This document shows positions 25,601-33,305 of a DNA stretch of 64,000 nucleotides, in pieces. The stretch spans positions 39,078,922-39,142,921 of the forward strand of contig NC_054743.1 in NCBI RefSeq assembly GCF_018143015.1, written 5' to 3'. The position numbers and the translations under genes are program-made. Source of the DNA: Lytechinus variegatus. Its lineage: Eukaryota; Echinodermata; Echinoidea; Temnopleuroida; Toxopneustidae. The notes beneath the pieces are model-generated. The model searched no databases. It worked only from the letters and a program-made list of their open reading frames with translations, and was not told the origin of the DNA. Each line of letters starts with the position of its first letter. Within the stretch, counting starts at the first letter, position 1.

Positions 25601-27064
25601 CTCTCCATTTTGTTACCCCGCCTTTTATTTTTTGTTTCAGAAGTTGCGTCATAAGCCATTCATTTTGACTTTTTGAGGGTAGAAATTTGGATTTGATAAA
25701 TGCAAGCGAGCGAAGCAAGTGGTAGGCCTATGCTAGTGTTTGACTGCTCCCCCAATGTCACATACCAGTGCTCCATAACCCTGATGTTATATCTGTCTTT
25801 GTTTTTCATCAGCAATTGGAGCTTGGAACACAGCGGTTGCCTTGATAGGTAAATCAGCCATATCGGCTTCTTATTCCATCGTCTATGTCTACTCAGCAGA
25901 GTGCTTCCCTACTCCAGTCAGGTAGGTAGATTTAATCATTTCAATCGAAGCCTACCAACAATATTTCTTGAGAGGACTTGAATTCATGAAATAATAAATG
26001 ATCAAGGATCATATATATCAGCTCTCAGAAAGTGACTTGAAATGGAAGCTTTTGTAGTAGGTCCATGGTTTTACTAGTAATTGAAAAGGGTTTTTTATTA
26101 TTATTTTATGTAACTTGGATAAGCAATTAAATTTTTCGTTTATTAAAATTCATTCTAAATGAATAGTTTTGATTAACCCATATCCATTTCCATTATCATA
26201 GGAGCGTTGGTGTGGGCACCTGTTCGATGATGGCTCGTGTGGGTGCCATTGTTTCACCCCTGATTCTCATCCTAGGGGACTACTATTACTCCGCTCCTCT
26301 TATCATCTTTGGGACCACTACCATCTTGGCTGGGTTTCTTTCCCTTCTCTTCCCCGAGACGCGAGGCAAGAAACTGCCGGAAACCATTGAAGAGGGGGAA
26401 ATCTTCGGAACGTAAGTTGATACATTGTCTAGCATTTCTGTAGGGGCGGCGCCACGGCAAAATGATGAGGCCCTTTTTAGTTCTCAACTGAATAAAAGGG
26501 GTATTAACATAACTTTTGGGGGGCCTTCCTTTCCTTCTCCTTTATTCCCTTTCTCTTAATTTATTTGTTCTCTCTTTTTTTATCCAATTTAGAAATAACT
26601 AGTAAGGGGTGGTCGACGATTACCCGTGCATATATTATGACTGTAAAAGTTCAAATTCCTCCTTGGCCTAACAATGGCAGTCTAACTAAGGGAATATTCC
26701 CTAATATGATATGGCTATCATGATACAGATATTTCATACATATATCAATGTCGCATTTCAAGTTAACTTTGAGCAGACGAAAAGAATAAAAACATATATG
26801 ACAATTGAACTATATCTCCAGTTTTGTTGTGTAAGATGCTGAATAGGCCAAACGATGGTGTGTTTGTTATTTTCAAATCAAGTCATTCTTGAAATTCTCT
26901 ATTTTTTTCCATGTTTTCATAGGAAAGCTTATGATGACAAAATAGCAGCTGACGAGCTGGCGAGGGAGAAAAAAGAAAACGACGTCACCGAAATACCCCT
27001 CGATGACATTTCCAATGGAAAAGCAAATTCGAACAAAGCTTTCGAATCAGACAACGCCGTTTAG
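10794..27064 (+). CDS. SLC22-family organic cation/carnitine-type transporter, 12 exons, 579 aa
   Basis: This is a plasma-membrane solute carrier of the major facilitator superfamily. The family moves organic cations, carnitine or organic anions; the substrate cannot be read from the sequence. Exons, by splice signals and phase: 10794-10943, 12864-13008, 14047-14162, 15084-15187, 16319-16473, 17127-17295, 17993-18131, 18842-18933, 24837-25045, 25813-25921, 26202-26411, 26923-27064. They sum to 1740 bases, exactly 580 codons. Family features seen: a large Cys-rich, N-glycosylatable loop after TM1 (NCT, NLS, NIT, NGT), GVLADKIGRYP after TM2, FIPESARWL after TM6, DFFGRRP, YVYSAECFPTPVR and PETRGKKLPETIEEG. 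Length fits the family (about 550-600). The ATG has A at -3, and an AG at 10777-10778 suggests a 5' UTR exon upstream. Intron 8 hosts another gene. Confidence 0.88.
11085..11400 (+). mobile_element. tRNA-derived SINE in transporter intron 1
   Basis: An A-box-like TGGTGTAGTGG (about 11097) and a B-box GGTTTCGAATCCC (11130-11142) mark a tRNA-like head. A body follows (TGTCACTCTTCACCCAGGTG) and then the tail AACGCTTTATAAATGC. The tRNA body is degenerate and fused to unrelated sequence, so it is a SINE and not a tRNA gene. A second fragment with GCGCTGTTTGCC lies at about 11475-11570. Confidence 0.75.
11940..12200. repeat. Microsatellite (GAT)n
   Basis: An interrupted GATGATGAT/AATGAT array sits in transporter intron 1. 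A long minus-strand frame rich in I, H and D is simply this repeat translated. A second, looser GAT-rich stretch continues at 12470-12740. Confidence 0.85.
12215..12470 (+). mobile_element. 3' end of a non-LTR retrotransposon inserted in the GAT repeat (probable)
   Basis: A unique 250-bp block interrupts the GAT microsatellite. It has a hairpin, GGGGGATTGGCC at about 12281 paired with GTCAATCCCC at about 12316, followed by AT-rich sequence ending GAATAAAGTGAATTG. This layout matches LINE 3' ends that prime from microsatellites. No reverse transcriptase is present, so the call is inference. Confidence 0.4.
12864..13008 (+). CDS. Transporter exon 2 (extracellular loop, first half)
   Basis: The acceptor is AATCAG|GCT and the donor ACAG|gtaaat. 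The exon encodes AEYWEDENCTEWNLSVEDC and onward to CDMYNITG, an acidic Cys-containing loop with three N-glycosylation sequons (NCT, NLS, NIT). Phase 0 in, phase 1 out. Confidence 0.85.
13312..13878. mobile_element. TA-flanked MITE with CACTSTAAAAA ends
   Basis: It begins CACTCTAAAAAGGG and ends TTTTTACAGTG, with a TA dinucleotide on both sides (13310-13311 and 13879-13880). A TACCCAATATTGGGTA palindrome sits near the left end and a matching TACCCAGTATTGGGTA near the right. Inside is a (TA)n run at about 13656-13682. It lies in transporter intron 2. Confidence 0.7.
14047..14162 (+). CDS. Transporter exon 3 (extracellular loop, second half)
   Basis: The acceptor CACATAG|GC completes a Gly codon with exon 2. 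It encodes MEFDPSYDSSMNGTAETIPC and ends SIIQD|gtaagt. The stretch C-x-x-G-W-E-H-D just before TM2 matches the SLC22 layout. Confidence 0.85.
14243..14398. mobile_element. 156-bp near-perfect palindromic element
   Basis: The left arm CACTTTAAAAATGAAGTGC and onward and the right arm GCACTTCATTTTTTACAGTG are inverted along nearly their full length. They share TAGTGACTGCACTACGAGTG and meet at a short AT centre (TTTAAATT) near 14325. The outer CACTGTAAAAA-like ends resemble those of the element at 13312. It is a foldback MITE in intron 3. Confidence 0.85.
14856..14940. repeat. Microsatellite (GATA)n with GA-rich tail
   Basis: Repeated GATAGATAGATAG with GACA interruptions is followed by a GGGAGAGAGATGGGAGGAG stretch. 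It lies in transporter intron 3. Confidence 0.9.
15084..15187 (+). CDS. Transporter exon 4 (TM2)
   Basis: The acceptor TTTTACAG|TGG opens WDLVCDKKNLPDYAQSV, the conserved W-D-L-V-C signature of SLC22 proteins. TM2 follows and then GVLADK, the first half of the inter-TM2/3 MFS motif. The donor is gtaagt, phase 2. Confidence 0.88.
15790..15885. repeat. Microsatellite (CTTT)n
   Basis: TTTCTTTCTTTCTTTC runs broken by short variants lie in transporter intron 4. Confidence 0.9.
16319..16473 (+). CDS. Transporter exon 5 (TM3-TM4)
   Basis: The acceptor CACATTAG|A completes the Lys of DKIGRYP, so the MFS motif G-x-x-x-D-K/R-x-G-R is split across the exon junction. It encodes TM3 (LFICLGVQAGFGVLVAF) and TM4 with RFFQAAGNKAV. 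The donor is gtaata, phase 1. Confidence 0.85.
17127..17295 (+). CDS. Transporter exon 6 (TM5-TM6)
   Basis: The acceptor ATACAG|GT completes Gly. The exon reads VEFVGPKWRTVTGIAIQIFF and later YWRTLQIIISAPLFLFFLLM, matching the SLC22 E-x-x-x-x-x-x-R and Y-x-x-R-x-W-R-x-L-Q layout. The donor is CC|gtaagt, phase 2. Confidence 0.85.
17993..18131 (+). CDS. Transporter exon 7 (central cytosolic loop)
   Basis: The acceptor is CTCACAAG|T, not the nearer TTCCAG at 18003, which would break the frame. The chosen site gives PFIPESARWLLSHGNSKKAE, containing the diagnostic PESARWL motif. It ends EVKEQ|gtaggt in phase 0. Confidence 0.85.
18528..18785 (+). mobile_element. Truncated tRNA-derived SINE with (ATT)n tail in intron 7
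   Basis: A tRNA-like head, with much of the D/anticodon region missing, reads GCCCAGTGG joined directly to GGTTTCGAATCCC. Then follow a SINE body with GCTGTGTGCGC and the tail GTGCGCAATATAAATACC running into an (ATT)n repeat. Confidence 0.7.
18842..18933 (+). CDS. Transporter exon 8 (loop end to TM7 start)
   Basis: The acceptor ACATTCTAG|GAA opens EAASLAPKAGILDLFRTPVL, then RWRTINFIYN, matching the D-L-F-R-T-P-x-x-R signature that precedes TM7. The donor TG|gtgagt starts the 5.9-kb intron 8 that contains another gene. Confidence 0.85.
19651..19680 (+). promoter_or_regulatory. Candidate promoter elements of the nested gene (CCAAT box and CRE)
   Basis: A GATTGG (inverted CCAAT) at 19655-19660 and a perfect palindromic CRE, TGACGTCA, at 19673-19680 lie 160-190 bases upstream of the nested gene's ATG. 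They sit in a locally GC-richer, non-repetitive stretch. The spacing suits a TATA-less promoter. The function is inference. Confidence 0.45.
19842..19853 (+). CDS. Nested gene coding exon 1 (MDKV)
   Basis: Only four codons are followed by a consensus donor gtaagt. The tiny coding part depends on the ATG being used. No other in-frame ATG is seen before a long stretch of exon 2, which supports it. Confidence 0.6.
19842..22332 (+). CDS. Nested three-exon gene of unknown function, 412 aa
   Basis: The exons are 19842-19853, 20833-21558 and 21832-22332, with consensus junctions (GTG|gtaagt, TTGACAG|ACT, AAA|gtaagt, CTTCCAG|AAA), all phase 0. They give 4 + 242 + 166 residues. I do not recognise the family. 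Seen in the protein: a Ser/Thr-rich region at about residues 70-110; Cys-rich patches (LCCPGFF, CIHSRCEGAC); long amphipathic helices without transmembrane segments (for example SRACSLLLRAMTLSHALHDG and QIALVDEVLQRADAAL); a Lys-rich segment (KKQAMKDKKIALKMKLGKKK) near residue 370; and an acidic end, EEVEEAE. No signal peptide is apparent, so a soluble, helical intracellular protein is likely. The gene lies wholly inside intron 8 of the transporter, same strand, with its own CRE/CCAAT upstream region. The ATG has A at -3 and G at +4. Confidence 0.75.
20833..21558 (+). CDS. Nested gene exon 2
   Basis: The open frame runs from TIQPSILPNEEDEPVTSV to ALEGKTFPK, 242 codons without a stop. It is far longer than chance frames nearby and richer in GC than the flanking intron. 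Confidence 0.8.
21832..22332 (+). CDS. Nested gene exon 3 (C-terminus)
   Basis: It reads KFAATNDYFKEFREVASNC to EEVEEAE-stop. The last roughly 100 bases are repeated in decayed form twice downstream. Confidence 0.8.
   Translation, partial: KFAATNDYFKEFREVASNCIPSKVLADFARVVSATQMLINKSSFLSDRLSALGPDIPLTVKQPFLHTSADGITYKGYTMEKRFTGLTKELIRYRKAMLYVSDEIKTLDGKLKKQAMKDKKIALKMKLGKKKCPKSNRTAAQLNMAKVPSSRVISIMPSIEEVEEAE
22255..22700 (+). repeat. Three decayed tandem copies of the nested gene's terminal coding segment
   Basis: The coding end (ATGGCCAAGGTTCCAAGCAG, then GTCATCAGC, then GAGGAGGCGGAGTGAAACTC) recurs at about 22396-22500 (ATGGCTAAGGTCC, then GTCATCG, then GGAGGCAGAGTGGAAGTC). It recurs again at about 22549-22640 (CTGGCCGAGGTTCCAATG, then GTCATCACC, then GGAGGCAGAGTGAAACTC). 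The GTCATC anchors are at 22285, 22418 and 22571, giving periods of 133 and 153. Copies 2 and 3 also share ACAAACTTCT and a GGCTTGACTTCA-like phrase. The extra copies lie in the 3' UTR with frames broken. Confidence 0.8.
23185..23200 (+). terminator. Poly(A) signals of the nested gene
   Basis: Two AATAAA hexamers, at 23185-23190 and 23195-23200, lie about 860 bases after the stop. They are the first clear tandem signals downstream. Confidence 0.5.
23201..24836. other. Remaining part of transporter intron 8
   Basis: I see no exon here. It contains a repeat end AGTGGCGTAGGAAGCCCC with a poly-C tract at 23808-23831. It also has an unplaced block at about 24330-24770 with GGGGGCTCC words at both ends of a subsection, which may be a degraded transposon. 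Confidence 0.45.
24837..25045 (+). CDS. Transporter exon 9 (TM7-TM9)
   Basis: The acceptor TCGCAG|G completes Trp, then MVNNMVYYGLTYSSGDLGVN, TM8 and DFFGRRP, the second MFS inter-TM motif of the family (between TM8 and TM9). The donor is C|gtaagt, phase 1. Confidence 0.88.
25813..25921 (+). CDS. Transporter exon 10 (TM10)
   Basis: The acceptor TTCATCAG|CA completes Pro. It reads IGAWNTAVALIGKSAISASY, then YVYSAECFPTPVR, the conserved Y-x-x-E-x-F-P-T-x-x-R motif. The loop to TM9 is a few residues shorter than in vertebrate members, but the phases match without another exon. Confidence 0.85.
26202..26411 (+). CDS. Transporter exon 11 (TM11-TM12)
   Basis: AG|G makes the Arg of PTPVR, then SVGVGTCSMMARVGAIVSP, two membrane spans and PETRGKKLPETIEEGE, the standard SLC22 exit motif. 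The donor is AC|gtaagt, phase 2. Confidence 0.88.
26923..27064 (+). CDS. Transporter exon 12 (cytosolic C-tail)
   Basis: The acceptor TTTTCATAG|G completes Thr. The exon encodes a charged tail, KAYDDKIAADELAREKKEND and on to ESDNAV-stop. It is the intact counterpart of the exon at 1613-1757. Confidence 0.85.
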
Positions 27065-27684
27065 ACATCTTTAATTCTACGTGGCAGTAAAACCGATAGA
27101 CTTTATGGAGTCTGAACAAAATGACCTCAGACCAATTAGGCATTGGCAGACAATTCTCACCCCACGCAAGATACACCTGCATGTGTTGCACCTCCACGTC
27201 CTCTCCACATATGGCTGTCTTATCTTATAATCTCCCCCAAAACAAAAAATGAAGTGTGGTAGCGCTTGTTCATTTAAAGAACATTATATTTTTTCTTGAT
27301 TTTTAAAATTGTATTTGATTATTGTTATCAAACATTTTCAGGGAGATTCGCTGACTTTTTAAAAGTCTCTTATAATTATGTAGCTAACGATGAACTAAAT
27401 ACCGTTGGTGAAAGCAACGAAGTAGACTATATATTTCGAGACTAAAATGTGCTGTTGCTCTTACCATTATTTTGTTGTTCATTATCAATTTATCATCGTT
27501 TTTCTTGTTTGTCATAAAATCATCATCACTATCATCATCATCATTAGACGAGCACACTTACTCGCATCATAAACGTTCTTCCGTCTTTTGTCATCGTCAC
27601 TGTTTGATAAATGAAGCTTTTGTGTCATTAAGCATTTTATAACTGAGGAATCTATTCAGCTTTGACATTTGAAAAATATATATA

Positions 27685-28322
27685 TGGCAGTGAGTCCAAA
27701 CTTCGCGCGTGTCCATACTTCGCGGACGGTCACTATCTCAAAAACTAGCAAATATCCTTAAAATCTGATATCATTAACGTGAAAAGCGACCTAAAATTAC
27801 CCTTTGGTGAAAGTTTCTTTAGGATGAGTTCAGTATTCATGAAAATATTGGCAAAAGATCGGCAAATTTGTCACCGCTGGCGTCCGTTTTGAAGAAATCA
27901 ACAAGCATCACGATATCACCATTTTGCAAGCAGAAATCATCAAAAATGTGAGTTAAATGTGGTACTAACCGATTCCACAGCATTTTGTCATCATTCTGAT
28001 ATAAATATTTCACTTTTTGAACTTGAGTTTTTGTTTAAATCTCCACAAAAGCTTTGGTGCGCGAAGTTAGGTCACACTTTTTCTGAACGGTTTTCCAGCA
28101 CAGCCCGCATTCGCCGATCGGAATAGAATTTTGAGATCGCGATACCGGCGAAACCCCTTGACCTACTTTACATTTTCGTCCATGATTTTATAGTTTATGA
28201 TCTTGCCGTCAATGTGGTAACTGTTTCTTGAATTGATTTTGTATAAATTATGAACATTTTGTGAACAAAATTAAGCCCGATGAATATTTTTGAAAAGTGC
28301 GCGAAGTTTGGACACCCCATCA
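27685..28322. mobile_element. 638-bp TA-flanked non-autonomous DNA transposon
   Basis: The terminal inverted repeats are TGGCAGTGAGTCCAAACTTC (left) and the reverse complement of GCGCGAAGTTTGGACACCCC (right), sharing GTCCAAACTTCGCGC. A TA dinucleotide flanks each end, and AACTTCGCG-like words recur internally (27717-27723, 28059-28067). No transposase ORF is present. TA duplication suggests Tc1/mariner-like mobilisation (inference). It is absent from duplication copy A. Confidence 0.8.
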
Positions 28323-29104
28323 TAAGTGTTGTATGAATTTTCACGTTATCGTAGTTTTTATAACTGATGTGCCCTTGCATTTTGTTTGAAGTCTTAGAAA
28401 TAAAGACAGATAAAATTAGGGCGCGTGTGGAGGGCAAATTTATGACGAAGGAAAAAAGAAATAAAGAGGTCAAAGTTCATTACTCTTGAAGTCAATTTTC
28501 CGTAGAAAATTCCTCGGACAAGTCAAACATATATATTTTTTAAAAAATATAAAAAACAGGGCGGCGTGCCCCTTTCAAGCCCCCCCCCCCTCCGATTCTC
28601 ACCGAATGAGGGTGAAACGCGAGATTTTTACTGAAATCACTAATTTACAAATTTTTGCAATCATAGAGGAAAGAGAGGAAAGAACTAGGATTGTAGGAAT
28701 AGAGAGAAAGAAACTGGAGTTTTTGTGAATGAGTGTGATTGTTTTATGTAAACTTTCTTTTGTGGACCCTAAAAGATTGGCCTTGCTATTTATTATGTCA
28801 GCTCCAATTACCAAATGTTTTTTTTCGTATGTGACGCACTCTTTGATGCATGTATTTGACATTGAGATTTTATAATATGGGCTAAAAATTGTTCTTGTTC
28901 TTGTTTATCGGTCTCAAGATAAGTAGGGCAATTATTCGATCGGAGACCACTACGCGCACAAAACATTGTGCGCGCTAAAATTTGCGCGCTTAATATATTC
29001 AACACGTGGAATGGATTGAGAGGGTAGAAATTGTTGTCATTCCCTAAAAATTTGAAATTTATTTTCATTAAGATTGCATTTTCTGGATAGAATTGTTTTG
29101 CACA

Positions 29105-29290
29105 ATGTCAGAATTAAAAGTTAGTCCACGCAAGAGGCCCCATGAGGGTAAGAATAAGCCGTTTATTTCGAACGAAACAGCGACCAGCACACGGGAGATG
29201 AAGCCAACTATCTTCAGAAAACTGTATCAGAGGGGTGACTTGCCCATTGCTATGGAGCACTACGGCATGGGCAACAAAATATTTTGGAAG
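29105..29290 (+). CDS. PACRG: PACRG exon 1
   Basis: The ATG (A at -3) opens [20 protein letters not shown], a basic low-conservation leader, then the conserved [16 protein letters not shown]. The donor is AAG|gtaggc, phase 0. Confidence 0.93.
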
Positions 29291-32200
29291 GTAGGCAATT
29301 TGGTAGCTTTATATAGGGTCTATATAGCACGTCAACGTTTGGCAAATATAGTCATCTAGTGAAGATAGAACATTCTATCTGCCATCACCTCAAAGCTTAT
29401 CTAAAAAAAAAACTAGGCCTATGCCACGAACATGACGAAGTCCCTTTAACCGATGACAGAGAAAGCATGTGGTTTCATTGGGAACATTTGGCGTCGTCCA
29501 TAGTTTTTCCCCGGTCATTGTGGCAGTTTGAAGCAATTTTCAGGAAAATAATCAAAAACTTTTTCCGTTTTTCTTTATAAATCAGGCCTTTGATCGAATA
29601 TATTAACCAATATTATTGATATTTGATTGACGCCAATGGTATTGACAAGGGGAAGGGGTGGGGGTCAAGATGACCTACCTAAAAAGTTACAATATTTTCC
29701 GAGTTGAAGAGGTTTAACATGTTTAATCGAGTTACGTTGCAAAGACTATTTTTTGTATTCTTGTTATTATTTCCCCATCGTTTCCTTCCCCTCACTATAT
29801 TAGGTCACATGATAAGATGATTTGTTTTGTGATTCGTAGAAATTTAGGACTGTCTCGATTTCAATCCGTAGAAAGAAATTGAGAAGTTGGATTACCACCA
29901 CTATCTTCCCCTATTCTTCGAGGGACTTCGAGAAACTGAGCATCCTTTCGACTTCTTCGCCAGCCGTGGCATCAATGACATGTTGGAACATGGCGGTCGA
30001 AAGATACTACCCGTCATCCCTCAGCTCATCATACCCATCAAAGGTAATAATATAAATAGAGGGCCTACATCCTGATATCCTTACTGGAAAGAACAGAGTG
30101 TGTGCACAGCGTGTTCACAGTGTGGAACTCAATGAGAAATCACCTTCACATTAAGCATTTCAACACACCCTCACTCCATACACACATCCGTATTAGACAT
30201 AACACAGTGTGTGCCACAGTGTGGAACACAATATGAAATCACCATCACACTGTTAAATTTGAGCATTTCAACACACCCTCGCTCCATACACACATCCTTA
30301 CTGGAAAGAACACAGTCCCTCACAGTGTGGAACACAAAGTGAAATCACTTCACACTGTTCAATTTGAGCATTTCAACAGAGTAAATCACATAATCATAAT
30401 AGTCAACCATGTGAACACACTGAAGAGTCACACTGTTGAGGTGTCCACCGTATGGAAATATCTCAAAAATAACCCTACTGGAAAGGACACAGTGTGTTCA
30501 CAGTGTGGAACACAATGTGAAGTCACTTTCACACTGTTAAATTTGGGCATTTCAACAGTGTGAAACTCATATTCACATAGCTAGTCTACTATGACCAAAA
30601 CGCTGTGAACATTCACACCAGAGAGATAGCGACAGTGTGAAATCAATTCACATTGTAAGATTTAAGCATTTTAACAGTGTGTCTCATGGTATTTGTAACT
30701 GATGACCGTAAAATTGAGGCAGTGCAGAGGAGAGCTACAAAAATGGTTCCTGGTATGTCTTTTTTAACCTACACTGAAAGGTTGAAAAAACTTCAACTCT
30801 TCTCTCTTCACTACCGACGTGAAAGGGCCGATATGATTCAAGTTTACAAGATACTCAATGGCTTAGACAGACTTGCTCCAGATTACTTTTTCGAAAGATC
30901 TCTCTATGGTACAACTCGTGGTCACTCTTTGAAGCTTTTTAGCACACATCGGAGACTCAATGTTAGAAGTAGCTACTTCAGCATACGTATTATTACTTCA
31001 TGGAATGCCTTGCCTGAATCACTTATCTCTGCACGTAATATTGTCGCTTTCAAAAATGGCTTGGACAAATTTTGGCAAAGCAAACAGTTCTATGTACCAT
31101 GACGACATCCACGCACACACGCATCACGTATCAGTTTTTTTTTGCAATTTTATCCGTTATGACTTCGTTGACGACCGGGAGATCTACAGGTTTACCTCAC
31201 TCCCGTACACCAGATGATGATGATGATGACATGGTCCGTTAGGTGAGCTCACTGTGAGTGTGACAATGCGTTCTTTCCAGCGTGAGGGATAGGGTAGGTC
31301 ATTTGCATGGCACGTATTTAAAAGGAAAAGATAGAGAGATAATTATTATGTAATAAGCCTGAGGCTTGAATCCTCAATACATCCTAAAGAAATAAAGTTA
31401 ATGCCCAAAAAAATATTGAGCCAGAATTAACAAACAGACATGAAAGGAAAGTAACCTTAACTAAAATACAGACTGTACAATTACACAAAAAGAAGGTTTA
31501 CGGAAGGGGGGTCCCTAATAAAACTGGAAAAATGCAATGATTATAATTGAAGGTAACCAAATGATTTACAACTTTTAAAATGAGTAGGGCCTACATTTTC
31601 CCGAGGGAAATTTGACAAGTGTGTATGAACGACATAATTTCCCATTCAAAATGATTGCTGTGACTTTCAAGGGGGGCACACGTGTGTTAGAACGTTTTCA
31701 TTTAAAAAATTGATAACGGCTCTGAAAGGGGGGTACGGGCCGTATGTGCCCCCCCCCACCCTGCATCCGCCACTGATCAGAATCATTATATAACTGATAT
31801 TATAGATTGAGCTAGAACTGTATTTGTAGATTAAAATGTATATTGACGATTGTCTTCACTTTGGATTGCATTTTCTATCAAAATCATCACAGCAATTGTG
31901 ATCAGGCAGAAATAAATATATGAGGATAAGATAATGCTTTCCAATCATACTTTTGTGTTTCCTTAATTATTTCTGTTATTCTCAGATGCTTTGAACACGC
32001 GAGATAGGCGGGTCATCTGTAGCACATTGAAGGCCCTCCAGAAATTGGCAGTCTCAGGCGAGTTCGTCGGAGAAGCTTTGGTGCCGTATTACCGTCAAAT
32101 CTTACCTGTACTCAACATCTTCCGAGGAAACAATTGTGAGTTTTAAGAACAAAATGTTGCGCAGTTTCCTTAAAGGTCAAGTCCACCCCCAGAAACAAAT

Positions 32201-33305
32201 TTGATTTGAATCAGTAGAAAAAATCAAAGAAACATAAAGATGAAAATTTCATTAAAATCGGACGTAGTCAAAATAAAGAAAGTAATGACATTTTTTAAAA
32301 CTTTCGCTTACTTTCTTAAACAAAACAGTTATTATGCACAACTCGGTGTTATGCAAATTATGAAAGAATTGATGATGTCCCTCACTCACTATTTCTTTTG
32401 CGTTATTATTGTTTGAATTATACAATATTCGATTTTTAGAGATTTGACAATAGCAACACCTTGACTGAGCCACAAAATGTTCAAACAATGTTAATTCCAC
32501 ATGTTCAGGGAAAGATAAAGGTTTGTTTCACATGACAATGAGGATATTGTTTTTTATACTTCATATTTCATGTAGTTAAATGCAAAAGAAATAGTGAATT
32601 GGTGATGTCATCAGTCCCCTCATTTGCATATCAACCAGATCATGCATATAACTGTTTCGTGAAATTAAGCGAAACTTTAAAACTTTCTATTTTATATCCG
32701 ATTTTGATGAAATTTTTAGTGTTCTTGGATTTTTTCTCTTTTTTTATTCAAATCAACTTTCTGTTGGGGTGGACTTGTCCTTTAAGCAGCTATATAGGAC
32801 ACTTCTTGTTCATAAAGAAATAGATATGAAGGGAAAATATTGGTAGTATTTCCATAGCATTAATTAAGATGATGGGAAAATCAGCTAGACCACACGTTTA
32901 CATTGGGATTGAAATGGTTGGCGAATCATTTGCCAAGTCATATAGACCTATAAGTACGGTTTATTTTAACCCTTTAATAAAGAGTGTACACAGTTTTTTC
33001 TTTAGCGAAATAAAGTGTACACATTTTACATTCAATGGGGGAGGGAGAGGGCCCGGGGGAGGGTAATGATAATGCACCTTGTGCCCCCGGCTCCGGGTCT
33101 GCTCACCCTCACCATATATCTACCATCTCCTCCCTCAGTCAATTCTGGTGATGGGATCGAATACGGACAGCAGAAGGGCTCCAACGTGGGCGACGTGATC
33201 CAGGAGACCTTGGAAGTCCTTGAGAGACACGGAGGAGCAGAAGCATTCGTCAACATCAAGTACATGGTCCCAACTTACCAATCCTGCATGACCGTTCAGG
33301 AGTGA
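29105..33305 (+). CDS. PACRG: PACRG (parkin co-regulated gene protein), 4 exons, 224 aa
   Basis: PACRG is a HEAT/ARM-like helical protein of motile cilia. In the known family it forms, with FAP20/CFAP20, the inner junction of axonemal doublet microtubules and binds MEIG1 in sperm development. The exons are 29105-29290, 29872-30043, 31986-32135 and 33139-33305, with phases closing to 675 bases. Conserved stretches seen: [85 protein letters not shown] and [12 protein letters not shown]. The N-terminal 30 residues are divergent and basic. In mammals PACRG sits head to head with PRKN; no parkin coding sequence is visible upstream on the minus strand here, where the transporter duplication abuts instead. 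Confidence 0.95.
29872..30043 (+). CDS. PACRG: PACRG exon 2
   Basis: The acceptor ATCCGTAG|AAA opens [19 protein letters not shown], the family core. It ends IIPIK+G|gtaata in phase 1. Confidence 0.95.
30084..31280. mobile_element. Composite repeat with CACAGTGTG units and inverted CTGGAAAGAAC ends
   Basis: Within PACRG intron 2 the left part (30084-30675) is built of imperfect units that repeat ACTGGAAAGAAC, CACAGTGTGGAACACAATGT, CACACTGTTAAATTTGAGCA and TTTCAACA. The right end at about 31255-31280 carries the inverted GTTCTTTCCAG preceded by GTGTGACAATGC. A LINE fragment (30680-31230) lies between. It reads as a foldback element carrying tandem hairpin units, split by a later insertion. 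Confidence 0.6.
30677..31102 (+). pseudogene. LINE reverse-transcriptase C-terminal fragment
   Basis: About 140 in-frame residues match the C-terminal end of non-LTR retrotransposon ORF2 proteins: [70 protein letters not shown] and FKNGLDKFW. The catalytic reverse-transcriptase and endonuclease parts are missing, so it is a 5'-truncated dead copy. It ends in a (GATGAT)n-like tail at about 31213-31230, typical of LINE 3' ends. It lies in PACRG intron 2, same strand. Confidence 0.85.
31986..32135 (+). CDS. PACRG: PACRG exon 3
   Basis: TTCTCAG|AT completes Asp ([20 protein letters not shown]), then [19 protein letters not shown]. The donor is T|gtgagt, phase 1. Confidence 0.95.
32170..32785. 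mobile_element. TTAA-flanked foldback element, copy 1
   Basis: It begins TTAAAGGTCAAGTCCACCCC and ends GGGGTGGACTTGTCCTTTAA. Long subterminal arms are inverted (AAATTTGATTTGAATCA pairing with TTCAAATCAACTTT; TCACTCACTATTTCTTTTG opposite CAAAAGAAATAGTGAATTGG). TTAA duplication is typical of piggyBac-type mobilisation (inference). There is no transposase. It lies in PACRG intron 3. Confidence 0.85.
33139..33305 (+). CDS. PACRG: PACRG exon 4
   Basis: CCCTCAG|TC completes Phe, then [20 protein letters not shown], the C-terminal [17 protein letters not shown] and TGA at 33303-33305. Confidence 0.95.

Larger units (their letters stand above)
26740..28950 (+). repeat. Segmental duplication, copy B
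   Basis: This is the counterpart of about 1430-3110: end of the last intron, terminal exon, 3' flank, and sequence to about 150 bases before PACRG. It is longer than copy A because of the TA-flanked transposon at 27685-28322 and other indels. Confidence 0.75.
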
